Of a stretch of 64,000 bases of DNA, positions 47,132-58,109 are shown one piece after another. The notes below the pieces were generated by a model that saw nothing but the letters and a program-made list of their open reading frames with translations, searched no databases and had not been told where the DNA came from. The position numbers and the translations under genes were made by a program. Source of the DNA: Sorex araneus (taxonomy: Eukaryota > Chordata > Mammalia > Eulipotyphla > Soricidae); assembly GCF_027595985.1 (NCBI RefSeq), contig NC_073305.1, forward strand, positions 83,389,126-83,453,125. The letters are read 5' to 3'. Within the stretch, counting starts at the first letter, position 1; each line of letters begins with the position of its first letter.

Positions 47132-47832
47132 TCTTGAGGCTGGAGAGATAAAACTGCAGGCAAAGCACTAAAATTCTAAAAATGGTGAAATTTGACCTAA
47201 AGATTTGCTGTGCACTGAATGCTAAAATTCCAACGCCCTGTGTAATAACAGTAGAGGAGAGTAGTTTAGGAAAATAGGACACTGGTGTCATTACTGGGAT
47301 TTGTGACCTTACAAAAGAGAACCCAAAGAGTTTTTTGTTTGTTTGTTTTTGTTTTTCACCCTCTGTGGGCATAGAAAGAAAACAACCTCCTGTGGGCCAG
47401 AAAACAGGGTCACATTAGGCACCAAATCTATTATCCTAGATTCTTGCCATCAGCATTAAGATCTGTGACAAATAAGTTTCTGTTGTAGATGAACCACCCT
47501 AGCTATGGGTTTATGTTATAGCAGCCCTAAATGACCTATAACAAATTCAATGAATTCTCATTAAAATTGCAACGGACTTTCTCATAGAGGTAAATATCAC
47601 TGTCTAGATGGAAATGAGTATCAGATCTGAGTTTATATACTCATATGTCACACGTGGTGACTGAGTTTGAGAAAAGAAGAGTCCAGTCAGTGTCAATTTT
47701 GTGTCTATAACAAGACAAGTCCCAGTCTGAGGGCCATTTTATGCCCATGCAGAGAATATTTTTAGAATTTTGAAACTTCAAACATTCCATGGCTATTATT
47801 ATTTATGCATACAGTTGTCTGTGAAAACCAAC
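47132..47832. other. Intergenic stretch
   Basis: Begins with a worn SINE-A head (gaggctggagagataaaact); the remainder is unassigned. Confidence 0.5.
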
Positions 47833-48703
47833 TGTAGGATAACATTGGTTTGTCCCTCCTCCCTTGCCACAAGGAGTTTAGGTTTAAGTGCTCTGGAGAC
47901 ACTCCTATTACTTTGTTTATCTGTAAATTTTTCTCTGCATCCTCCTTCCCAACCAGTTAATCACCTTTTACTAATCAGATTCTGTTATCTTGTAAGATTA
48001 GATCCTTCTAAGGCCTCTGAGCTTGTATTATAAGTTAGTGTCTTTTGCATAGTTTACCTTAAAGCAATGTCCTTTCTGTATGGACACAAGAAGACAGTTA
48101 ATATTGTGCTTATAACTTGGGAGTTGATTGACTCCAATTATATTTCCTCCTGAGTATCTGCTTTCTCAACTCAGTTGCCCTTAGTTTCTAGCACCCCAAG
48201 AGCAGGGTCCCGACAAGGGACAGGGACAGAATAAACCCAGGGCAAGCTGTGAGCTACCCTGGCATCGAAATGGGCCAGGCCAAAGTGCCACAATACTCAA
48301 CTATAAGTTGAGGGCATGATCATGGACAATGTTGTCATGATCCAAAGGTAATGATGAGACTAAGACCCTGCTGGGGTTAGGAAGATTAACCTGGCCTGAG
48401 GACTGTGGCCTGGAATGTATTGTGAGATGTCCTCAGGAAGAACCAAAATTTATGTTTCTTACTGTGCTCATACAGAATGACATTGCTAGAAATATTAGAA
48501 GTAGATTTACTATAACTATTTAAGCAGATTACTAGCTCACACCCTGACACACCCTTGTTCGGAATCACACCCTTGAGCGGATCTCCTTAGATGAGATTTC
48601 CCTAGATGAGATTTTGTTAATCTCCTCAAGAAATGGTCTTATCCTTCTTTGTTGATTTGTTGATGTTAAACCCACCTTTGTGCTACTGCCTTATGTAATT
48701 CGC

Positions 48704-48710
48704 TATATAA
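48704..48710 (+). promoter_or_regulatory. LTR TATA box
   Basis: tatataa, upstream of the purine-rich R/U5 segment of the solo LTR. Confidence 0.65.
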
Positions 48711-48792
48711 ACTGAGACTGTGGGGCAGAGAGGAGAGACAGAAGAAGTGGAGAGAGATCCAGAACCATGAGAGAAGCAGAGAGAGAGAACGA

Positions 48793-48798
48793 AATAAA
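48793..48798 (+). promoter_or_regulatory. LTR polyadenylation signal
   Basis: AATAAA within 'cgaaataaactgatcaag'; conserved at 55759-55764 in a second LTR. Confidence 0.75.
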
Positions 48799-48973
48799 CT
48801 GATCAAGCAACCAGTTTGGCCTACTTCCTTCCGTCGCCTGCCCTTGACCAATAGCCATACACAGCGGTTCCAGAGCACTGAACGTGGGCGGTGAGACAGA
48901 GCCGCCCCGAGAGCCCGGGAGTGCACAAGGAGTGCACACACCCATCGGCGTGCCTTAGTTTTTTACAACCAAC

Positions 48974-49775
48974 TATTTTTATTAGAATATTTCATTTTTA
49001 TCTACATTTGCATAAATAACTCAAGTGTTTGTAGTTTTCAGTGCTCCAATACATGTAATAGAGACCAAGTCCCTAAAACTCGTTATAATGTTCATTTAGT
49101 AGAATTGCAGTGGAACTTTCAGGAGTGCTAGAGTTTTACAGTAAATATTCTAAAAATTCCTAGACATGAATTAGAGATTGGATAAATTGTGTTGTATTCA
49201 CATACAGAAAAATCTCATCCAATTTATATATGGATATATTTATCTAACCTCTCATTGATTTGTGGTAGAAAATCTAAGGTGTAGTTAGTATCATTATGTC
49301 ACAAGAATCATATGTGTGGTGCTTCTTAGAGTTCACTTATGAGTTCCATGAATTTTTATTTTATTTCTATAAAATGAGTCAACCCAAGAACTTTGTATTC
49401 TAATCCAAACTTTTTAAATAAGAAATTGTAGGTCCACCTCCAAGTGCTGCTGCCATATAGATTTATCCACCAGTCCTGCTATGGATTCATGACTAAGTCT
49501 CCAAGAAGATGCAAATCAAGCAGCTAAAATTCATGGATATATTGTTCCTCTGGCTGAAAACTCTGGGACACCTTCAAGAGTAGGGACAGACTGAGTTTGG
49601 CTAAGTTCCTGCCCTGCTGACCCCTGGGAAGTCTTACCCACACCCTGCTGCAATAACTATGCCAAGAGATCAACTATACCATTCAATAATGCTCTCTGCA
49701 GAGAACATCAAATTGCAAAATATTTCAGGAACCTCAGTGCCAGGCTGAAAACTCTGCGGTTTTCTTGGAATGTGT
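48974..49775. other. Intergenic stretch
   Basis: No gene. About 49430-49760 is less AT-rich and may be an old repeat that I cannot name. Confidence 0.45.
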
Positions 49776-49800
49776 TTGTGTGTGTGTGTGTGTGTGTGTC

Positions 49801-49836
<36 letters not shown>

Positions 49837-49839
49837 TGT
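49776..49839. repeat. (GT)n microsatellite
   Basis: GT run with a few C interruptions (gtctgtctgtg). Confidence 0.96.
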
Positions 49840-50414
49840 AGTGGGGGGAGGCTGCCCCAGGCAGAGAATGTAAATCTGAAGTCCTGGCAGCCGCACCCAC
49901 CTCCCACAGCTGCCTTCTCTTCAACTCATTGGCCCAGACCATAGATTCTGAAGTCTCTGGACCTCCAAATTCCTCAATACTGAAGTTCTAGTAGGAACAC
50001 ACCAAGCTAGATGGGAGAGTAACATAGAAACAAACTAAACTCAGCAAATAAAAACAATAACACAAAAGGTTCAACTAGCAACAAGCAGCTTAGTAAATCC
50101 TTAGGAAGGACTTTAACAATCCTGTGGTGAGATAGAACAATTTTTACATAAAAATTTGATTTTTAAATTCATCGATTTTAATATTGTGGCTTTGTTGTCT
50201 AATCAATTTGAACTCTAAAATTATATTAACATTCATAACTTTTATCTACATTAAATATAAATCAATAAAATCAAACCTACGAAAACAAAAAAATTAAAGC
50301 AAGTTTTACAAAAATAAAAAACCACCACTTAATAGCAATTCTTAAAAATATATATAGGGTATTTTATTGACAATTTTAAAAAATATAAAAAAAATTGTTA
50401 TGAGACAAATCATT
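49840..50414. other. Intergenic stretch
   Basis: No recognisable gene. 49840-50060 reads like old repeat sequence; the rest is AT-rich. Confidence 0.45.
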
Positions 50415-50545
50415 TGGAGTGAGCAGACACCATTAGGTTACACTAGCATGCAACAGGGACAAATAGAGACATTACTGGCACCGGTTCCAGCAAATTGATG
50501 AGCAACATGATGACAGGTAACAAGTGAGAAGTGAGACAAATACTT
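50415..50545 (+). mobile_element. RTE LINE, short 3'-terminal fragment
   Basis: 'gcatgcaacagggacaaata', 'gagacattactggcacc', 'agcaaattgatgagcaac', then 'aacaagtgagaagtgagac' tail. Severely 5'-truncated. Confidence 0.8.
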
Positions 50546-51171
50546 TTACAGATATAAAATAAAATATGCTTTAATTTGCTTTCTACTTGAATCTAGAGTT
50601 TTCTATGAAATACTTTCCAAACATAAATTAAATGATTTTGCAGGACATATTTAAACTTTCAGTAAAAAATTAATATATTTGACTTGGAAAATATTATATT
50701 CTAATATTGTTCAGTAATTCAGTTATAATCAATGAGGCCTTTACTTAAACATGCACATGTATCAAGATATAAAGACTTGCCCAAAATGTGAAGCATGTGC
50801 TTTTATTGATATTTTCACTAGGGGCAAACGATTGCCATCTCTAAAACTGCTACAATATGGGGGAGAGATCTTCAACACAAGCAAAAGAAAATGAAATTAT
50901 TTTGACTTCTGAAACTATCAGAACATTTATTTTTAGTTATTAAATGAGTTAAAGAAAGTGCTTGTGGAAATATGTTTTCTAACTTTCTTAAAAGCTAATT
51001 TAGTATATTTTTTCAAGGAGTTTCTAAAATTCTACTGAAGGGAACTAAAACATCAGAATCTGTATAGAGCACAATTATGGAGCTATTATAATTACAACTC
51101 TTAAATAACTGGTGCATATTTAAAATGTAGATCACAAGTTGAAATTTATGATGGGCTTCCCAAGATTGTAT
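50546..51171. other. AT-rich intergenic stretch
   Basis: Nothing recognisable. Confidence 0.5.
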
Positions 51172-51233
51172 CTCTTGTATCACTTGTCATACAAGTGTTC
51201 ATTGATTTGTTCATTGATTTGTTCGAGCAGGTG

Positions 51234-54182
51234 TCAGTAACATCTCCATTCATCCCTGTCACATGCTAGTGTAGCCCAATGTTGTCTGCTCGCTCCAGGA
51301 ACATGAGGAACCCCAAACTGTTCATTCATGGTCTTGATGAAGAAATCTAACCTTCTTGTAGGTGGGCGGCCATGCAGTCTTTTGACGTCCTGTGGGATCC
51401 AGTTGGTAACAGCTCTAGTCCAGTGATCATCTCTAAATCGCATTACATGTCTGGCCCATATGATTTTCAATGCCTTGGCAAATGAGACAGCATCCCTTGA
51501 TTCTTTTCTCTTTAAAACGTTTTATTAGTGAATCATGTGTGGTACAGTTAGAGATTTACAACCTTTCATGCTTGCATTTCAGTCATACAATTATCGAGTA
51601 CCCATCTCTCCACCAGTGCCCATTCTCTACCACCAATGATCCCAGTATCCCTCCCAGCACGCCCACCCCTTCCTTTCCACAGATGCTGCCTCTGTGGCAG
51701 GGCATTCCCTTTTGTTCTTTCTTTGCTTTTGGGTGTGATAAGTGATTGATGAAGGTCGGAACTCCGGATTCCTTCTCTCCCTTGAGTGAAACGTAATGCT
51801 CCAAGCATAGTTCTTTCGATTCCTCTTTGGAATACCTGAATAGCGTTCTCATCCTGTTTTTGTAGATCCCAGGGCTTTGAGGTGTATGTTAGTGCAGGAA
51901 GAATGGTGGAGTCAAAAAGATATGCCCAGAGCCTGAGTTTCTTCGTCCTCTTAACCTCTTTGACACTCTTGAAGGCATTCAAGGCTGGTTTCTTTCTCTT
52001 GCACAGTTCAGATGCCAGGTCATTTATCACGTTGACTTCTCAACCTAGGTACACATAACTGTTGCATTCTGGAGGTGTTTGTTCCGTTGAGGGCAAACGG
52101 AAGATCAGGAACTAGTCTGTTTCTCATAAATATTGTCTTTGTGAGATTCAGCTGCAGTATGACTTTTCCACACTCACGGTCAAAGTCTGCCAGCATTGGT
52201 GCCACTTGGCTGATATTTGTTGTTATTAGAGAATATTATCAGCAAAGTGGAGGTGGTGTAGCTGCTGACGGTCTATCTTCACTCCCATTTTTTTCCCAAT
52301 CCAGTCATTGCCTGATGTTCTCAAGCGTGGCACTGAAGAGTTTCGGTGAAATGGTGTCATCCCTCTCTTTACGTCAATGATCACTTTTTTGCAGAATGGT
52401 GAGATCCTGGTGGTGAATTTGTAATACACCTCACAGAAGATCCTGATATACTGAGTTTGAACACTCTGTTTGGCTAGGGCTTTGATGACTGCTTCAGTCT
52501 CAACAGAATCGAAAGGCCTTTTTTAAATCGATGAACATTAGATAAAGTGGCATCTTGAACTCTCATGAAAATTCAATGAGCTTGGTCACTATGTGGATAT
52601 GGTCAATCATCCTGAATACTTTTCAGAACCCGGCTTGCTCACATGGTTGTCCTTCGACTAGTGTTCTGCCAATCTATTCAGGATGACTCGAGTGAAGAAC
52701 TTGCAGATGATGAACAACAGGCAGATTGGGCAATAGTTGCCAATGTTGTGGGTGTTTTCCTTCTTGAACAACAGGACGGTCCTGCTGGTTTTCCACTGGG
52801 ACAGAACCTTGCATTCAGACATTGTGAGAAGAGCTGAGCCAGTGTAATGAAAAGAACTAGCAGCAGATTCTTCAGGTGTTCGGGTCTGACCTTGTCTGGA
52901 CTGGATGCTGTATGCTTCTTTACTGACAAAATGGTGTTTTGGATTTCAGAAGGGAGAACGCTGGGAATGATATATTCAACCTGTGGAATTTGGTATGTGG
53001 GCAGGTGGACATGGCTATCAAAGATATCTGAGTAGAATATGTGGATAACCTTTTCCAGTGCCCTTCTGGAAGATGTGATAGATCCATCAGGACGTCGGAG
53101 GGTAGTCACCTTGGTCTTATAGTTGGCGAAGGACAGGCGGGTATTGCAAAAACTTTCCCCGACTTCTGCCGCATCAGCCAACACTGCTGCTCTTCTCTCT
53201 CTGAGGTCTTCCTTTATCGCTTCTCTGCACAGCTTTGTGAGCTCAAACGTTTGTGATTGCTTGAGGCTTGTGCCAGACTACGTCAGTGAATGAGCTTGAG
53301 AGTTTCTGAAGATAGGTGACTTTTTGTAGCTTTCCCTCTCTCTGCATTCCTTGCACAATCACGGAGGTTCTGAACCAGTCAATTGTATTCCTTGTCGATG
53401 TTGTCAATCATGGCATCTTTCCATATTGCTGCAATAGTGCCAAAGAGCTCCCAGTTGGTGGTAGTTCTGGGAGTTCTCTTCTTAAACTTTGCAGCCCTTT
53501 TTCCCCCACTCTGTGAAGTAGAATTCTGCATGAAGTGGTCTGATGCCATTTGGAATTTTGGGACAATAGCAACCTTGGTCAGGCAAAAGCGTTGATTGAA
53601 TATGATGTGGTCAGTTTTGTTGTGGAACTGTCCACCAGGAGACTCCCATGTCCAAAATTTAGATTTGGTCTTCTGGAACTGCGAGTTGCCATGGATAGTC
53701 TCGTGATGAACTCAGACAGTCTCTCACCCAGTTCCTTCATTCTAAGCCATGGGTCCCAATGTGGAGTTTGGGTGACCTTCTAGGACCTAGCTTGGTATTA
53801 AAATCACCAACAATGACCTTGTAGAAGGTGTGGTCTTCTTTATAGAAATTCTCCAGCTACATGTAGAACTTCTCAATTTCTTCTTCATATTGGTGTATAT
53901 AGGTGCATAGACGACAAAGATAGAAGCTGCCGGCAAGGAGCCATATCTATTCAAATGTAAGAGTCCGACTTGGGTTGTTAGACATTCGAACTAATCAATG
54001 CTTATGGCCAAGTTAATACTGACAAGGACACTGACAAGGACACCGACACCATCAACTCCTCTACTTTTGCATGTTCCGAGAAACAGTTCTTCTCCATTTT
54101 CAAAAATGGCATGATCTGTTCGATGCCTTCTCATCTCAGTCAATGCAATGACGTCGTACTTGATCTTCCTCGCTTGCACCAT
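51234..54182 (-). pseudogene. RTE endonuclease-reverse transcriptase, broken
   Basis: Blocks in N-to-C order on the minus strand: 53991-54182 (endonuclease; MVQARKIKYDVIALTEMRRH, then GEELFLGTC); 52678-53184 (linker into RT; SSPDKVRPEHLKNLL, then LFSQCLN); 52226-52429 (RT palm; FTTRISPFCKKVIIDVKRG, HLHFADNIL); 51750-52030 (thumb; FDSTILPALTYTS, QRGIERTMLGA); 51234-51470 (C-terminus; RAVTNWIPQDVKR, RPPTRRLDFF). The RT catalytic FADD box reads FADN. Stops and frameshifts separate the blocks. About 1000 codons are represented, so only the extreme N-terminus seems missing. Confidence 0.9.
51505..51742 (-). mobile_element. L1 3'-UTR fragment inserted in the RTE copy
   Basis: 'gttttattagtgaatcatgt', 'gtacccatctctccaccagt', 'ctgcctctgtggcagggcat' match the antisense L1 3' UTR at 16320-16560 and 60890-61110. 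RTE sequence resumes at 'gattgatgaaggtcgg'. No clear duplication flanks it. Confidence 0.88.
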
Positions 54183-54236
54183 CAGGTCCTCAATGGATGT
54201 TTCTGATGCCAGTATACATGCGTTAAAAGATAACTA

Positions 54237-54548
54237 CCCTAATAACCTTAACTCAACTTTTCACAAGTCTCCTAAATTAGAGCCTAAGTCAGCTATCTCC
54301 AGTTAGAATTAGATAATTAGTGGCAGAAGAAAATTTAAAGATCTCCATTTGATATGAGTATTTCAAGTTAAAACAAACAAAGAAATTGTTCCCAACTATG
54401 GCTACTTCAAAGCTGAGGAAAGTATAAATTTGGCTTTTAGCAGTTAACAGCTCAGTTAAAACAAGAATAAAATAAATCATTTTTATTGTGATTAGTTACT
54501 AAAAAGTTTATTTTTAGAGTGAGAAAGAAAATTAGTTAGAACTCATTT
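54237..54548. other. Intergenic stretch
   Basis: Nothing recognisable between the RTE copy and the LTR. Confidence 0.5.
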
Positions 54549-55291
54549 ATGGGATGTAGGATGACATTACTTTGTCCTCTCCCCCCTTGCTATGAGTAGC
54601 TTGTCCCGGTTTCTCCCGGACGAGTTTAGACTTACCCCAGCCTCACCCGTCAAGATGTTCCCGAGTCACTCCCAACCCTTTGTTTAGCTTGTAATCACTT
54701 CTCTATGCTCTCTTCCCCAAAAAGAGTTAATCAGCTTCTCCCCTTAATCTGACTTTGCTAATTTGTAAGGTTAGACCTTCCTAGGACACTAAATATTATA
54801 ACATTGCCTTTCTCCCCTCTTTATTCCTTTTGAATAATTTACTTTAAAGCAATGTCTTTTTTGTATAGACACAAGAGGACAATATTATGTTTTTGTAACT
54901 TGGGGCTTAATTGGCTTAGAATATTATTCCTTCCCGGGCATCTGCTTTCTCCACTTAAGCCTCAGTTGCCCTTAGTTCCTAGCACCCCAAAAGCAGGGTC
55001 CCAACAAGGGACGGGATGGATCCAGGGCAAGCGGTGAGTTATGTGCTACACTGGCATCGAGATGGGCCTGGCCAAAGTGCCTAATTCTTAACTATAAGTT
55101 AAGAGCTTGATCATAGAAAAATGCTGTCATGATCCAAAAGTAATGATGAGACTAGGACCCTGCTAGGAATAGGAAAGGCTGATCTGGCCTGAGCACTGTA
55201 GTCTGAGATCGAGATGGCCCCTGGAGAGCAATTCTATAAGCTTTAATGCATTTCTTATTGTGTCCATACAAAATGATTAATATTATGAATT

Positions 55292-55477
55292 CTTGGGGCT
55301 GGAGCGATAGCACAGCGGGTAGGGCGTTTGCCTTGCACACGGCCGACCCGGGTTCGAATCCCAGCATCCCATATGGTCCCCTGAGCAGCACCAGGGATAA
55401 TTCCTGAGTGCATGAGCCAGGAATGATCCCTGTGAATTGCCGGGTGTGACCCAAAAAAGCAAAAATATATATATATA
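55292..55477 (+). mobile_element. SINE-A in LTR, near-consensus, 11-bp TSD
   Basis: 'gggttcgaatcccagcatcc', 'cgggtgtgacccaaaaaagc', AT-repeat tail. The duplication tattatgaatt is at 55281-55291 and 55478-55488. Confidence 0.95.
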
Positions 55478-55758
55478 TATTATGAATTTTCATATGTTTG
55501 TTGGCTGAGGAGAGGAGAAACACAATCATGGGACTCCACCCTTGGGTGGATCCTCCTGCTGAAAGGGAGTCAGTCCTAGGAGAAGCATCCCCTGAGGGAA
55601 ACGAACCTCACCCTTATTGATGGTGACCACACCTATGTGTATGCCCCAACCCCCTCATGCTGGGGGATTTAACTTGGCTGTAAGAGAGGGTTGGGGGCCC
55701 AGATCCACAGATCCAGAGAGAGATCCAGAGCCGGGAAAGAAGCAGAGAGAGAGAATGA

Positions 55759-55764
55759 AATAAA
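55759..55764 (+). promoter_or_regulatory. LTR polyadenylation signal
   Basis: AATAAA in 'gaatgaaataaactgatc', matching the signal in the LTR at 47833. Confidence 0.75.
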
Positions 55765-55927
55765 CTGATCAAGCAACCAGTTTGACCTTCTTACTTCTGT
55801 CGCCTGCCCTTGACCGACAGCACGCACAGTGGTTCCAGGGCACCAAACGCGGGCGGTGAGACAGAGTCACCCGGAGAGCCCACGAGTGCACATGCCCCTC
55901 GGCGTGCTTTAGTTATTTACAATGGGC

Positions 55928-56231
55928 TAAAAATTAAAAATATAAAGAAATAAACTGTATGAGATGATACCCAAAGGCAATAGAAACAAAGGCCAGGAGT
56001 ACTGGTTCATGATAGGATACTTGCCACAAAGAGCAAGAGGTAGTGCACTTAGGACAGAAAAGGGTCTACCATGACAATGATAGCTGGAAATGATCAGTCT
56101 GAACAAAAATTGAGTGCTAAAAGGAGGTAAAGCAATATGCATGATACCCTTTCAGCAACAGAATTGCAAACAACAGTGCCTAGAAGGAAAATAATATATG
56201 CATATAATATATAATCTACATTATACATATA
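55928..56231. other. Intergenic stretch
   Basis: Nothing recognisable. Confidence 0.5.
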
Positions 56232-56450
56232 TTGGGCTGGATCAATAGCACAGCAGGTAGGGCATCTGCCTTGCATGCAGCTGACCCGGGTTCGATTCCT
56301 TTGTCCCTCTCAGAGAGCCCGGCAAGCTACCGAGAGTATCTCGCCCTCACAGCAGAGCCTAGCAAGCTACCCGTGACGTATTCAATATGCAAAAAACGGT
56401 GCCTGCTAGAGCAAATCAATGAGTAACGAAATGACAATGATACAGTGATA
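56232..56450 (+). mobile_element. SINE-B with internal deletion
   Basis: Head and body intact to 'caatatgcaaaaaacgg'; about 35 bp before 'tgcctgctagagcaaatc' are missing. The tail 'gacaatgatacagtgataca' keeps the ACAGTGATA unit. Confidence 0.9.
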
Positions 56451-56545
56451 CATCTCTCTCTATATATATATATATGTATATATAGAGAACAGTGATACAT
56501 CTCTCTCTCTATTATATATGTATAATAAAGAGAAGAGACAGAGAA
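56451..56545. repeat. TC and TA microsatellites, partly duplicated
   Basis: 'gtgatacatctctctct' followed by TA repeats occurs twice (56443 and 56491), so the SINE tail and microsatellite were duplicated together. Confidence 0.85.
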
Positions 56546-56559
56546 AGACAGAGAGAGAA

Positions 56560-56995
56560 AAGAAAACATCTGTCATAGAGGTAGACTGCAAGGCAGGGAA
56601 AGGAGTGGGCAGGAGGGAAACTGTGAGTATTTGGTGGCAGAAAATGTGAAGGGATGGGTGTTGGAACATTGTATGTCATCACTGTCATCCCGTTGCTCAT
56701 CGATTTGTTGGAGCAGGCACCAGTAATGTCTTTCATTGAGAGACTTATTGTTACTGTTTTTGGCATATCCAATATGCACAGGTAGCTTGCCAGACTCTGC
56801 AGCGTGGGCTCGATACTCTTGGTAGCTTGCTGGGCTCTCTGAGAGGGGCGGAGGAATCGAACTCGGGTCGGCCGCATGAAAGGCGAATGCCCAACCGCTA
56901 TGCTATTGCTCCAGCCAACATTGTATGACTAAATCTAAATTATGAACAGTTTTGTAGCTGTATATCCCATGATTATACAACTAAAAAATTTGCAT
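56560..56995 (+). mobile_element. L1 3'-UTR fragment split by SINE-B
   Basis: 'ggcaggagggaaactgtgag', 'gaagggatgggtgttggaac' before, and 'gactaaatctaaattatgaa', 'gttttgtagctgtatatccc' after the SINE at 56676-56916. Confidence 0.8.
56676..56916 (-). mobile_element. SINE-B with 11-bp TSD
   Basis: Antisense copy inside an L1 tail. Perfect duplication aacattgtatg at 56665-56675 and 56917-56927. Confidence 0.94.
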
Positions 56996-57002
56996 AACCC
57001 CT

Positions 57003-57087
57003 TTTTTTTTTGGCTTTTTGGAGGCACTCAGAGATTCTCAGGGGTTACTCAAGACAAGTGTCTTACCTGCTATATCACTTTGGCCCT
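57003..57087 (-). mobile_element. SINE-A, internally deleted
   Basis: T-run, 'ggctttttggaggcactcag', 'tctcaggggttactc', then directly 'aagacaagtgtcttacctgc'; the middle of the body is missing. Confidence 0.75.
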
Positions 57088-57347
57088 ATTATGTAAACTT
57101 CTTAGGAGGGAACGTCTTTTGGAATCTATTAGGTCACACTTACATAAAGGAAAGCTTAGATTTCATTTACAGTTAGCAGTTTTGGGAACCCAGGACATTC
57201 CCACTCTTTTAACTATGCACATCTAGCCTATTTGGGAGTATATTCAAACTGTATTTTGATTTCTCATGTCCATTACTAGATTAATATCTCAGAACTATTA
57301 CTGTATATTGTCTGTAGAACAGGCTTCTGCTTACCTCCCAGAATGTA

Positions 57348-57563
57348 GCACTGTCATCCCATTGTTCATCAATTTTTTCGAGAGGGCACCAGAAACATCT
57401 CCATTGTGAGACTTGTTGTTATTGCTTTTGGCATATCAAATAAGCCAGGCAAGCTTGCCAGGCTCTGCCATGCAGGCAGGATACTCTCAATAGAGGGACG
57501 AAGGAATTGAACCAAGGTCCTCCACATGCAAGGCAAACGCCCAACCTGCTGTGCTATCGCTCA
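57348..57563 (-). mobile_element. SINE-B
   Basis: 'cactgtcatcccattgttca', 'ttttggcatatcaaataagc', 'caaacgcccaacctgctgtg'. A small deletion lies near 57490. Confidence 0.9.
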
Positions 57564-57851
57564 GTATACTATGAAAATTTATAAAAATCACAAAATTACC
57601 ATAGCCATGGATCTTCAAAAGAATCTTAACAACAGGGTTCCATGCTTTGCATGTGTGTATATGTTTGGGAGGTGTGGGAGATGGCTTGAGTTTGATCCTA
57701 GATCCACGCAGTCAACCATTGACCACTGAATGTGAATTTGGGGACTCTTTGTACCATAAGGCCAACCACCACATTATCAGGTCTGAGAACTGAAACTTCA
57801 TGCCATGCCAGGTTAGTATCTCAACATAATAAGGTTCATATATGACATATA

Positions 57852-58097
57852 TATGGGCTGGAGCGATAGCACAGTGGTAGGGCGTTTGCCTTTCATGAGG
57901 CCATCCCGTGTTTGATTCCACTGCCTCTCTCGGAGAGCATGGCAAGCTACTGAGAGTATTGTGCCCGCGCTGCAAAGCCTGGCAAGCTACCTGTGGCATA
58001 TTGGATATGCCAAAAACAGTAACAAGTCTCACAATGAGAGACGTTACTGATGCCGCTGGACCAAATCAATGAGCAACGGGGTAACAGTGACAGTGAT
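57852..58097 (+). mobile_element. SINE-B
   Basis: 'gggctggagcgatagcacag', 'gcatattggatatgccaaaa', 'gagcaacggggtaacagtga'. It carries the 'cacaatgagagacgttactg' variant also seen at 27833-28070. Confidence 0.93.
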
Positions 58098-58109
58098 ATG
58101 ACACAATCA

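Larger units (their letters stand above)
47833..48967 (+). mobile_element. Solo LTR with perfect 6-bp TSD (family reference copy)
   Basis: 1135 bp, TG...CA ends (tgtaggata ... tttttaca). The duplication accaac is at 47827-47832 and 48968-48973. It has a TATA box (48704-48710) and a polyadenylation signal (48793-48798) about 85 bp further on, the normal LTR layout. No gag, pro, pol or env is linked to it. A 6-bp duplication fits class II (betaretrovirus-like) endogenous retroviruses; that class assignment is inference. Confidence 0.93.
51172..54236 (-). mobile_element. RTE LINE, longest copy (~2.8 kb plus an L1 insertion)
   Basis: Minus-strand copy reaching from near the start of the endonuclease (right) to the 3' tail (left, 'ttgtatcacttgtcatacaa'). 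RTE elements encode one endonuclease/reverse-transcriptase protein. The protein resembles the nematode-type RTE more than ruminant BovB, from memory. An L1 piece (51505-51742) is inserted near the 3' end. Confidence 0.92.
54555..55921 (+). mobile_element. Solo LTR with 6-bp TSD and inserted SINE-A
   Basis: Starts tgtaggatgaca and ends ttatttaca. Flanked by atggga (54549-54554) and atgggc (55922-55927), one mismatch. It shares most blocks with 47833-48967, including 'gtcgcctgcccttgacc' and 'cggcgtgc-ttagtt'. The polyadenylation signal is at 55759-55764. About 1.18 kb without the SINE. Confidence 0.92.

Noticed and set aside
51172-54236. BovB assignment for the RTE
   Set aside because: The C-terminal motifs fit nematode-type RTE proteins better, as far as memory allows; a tree would settle it.
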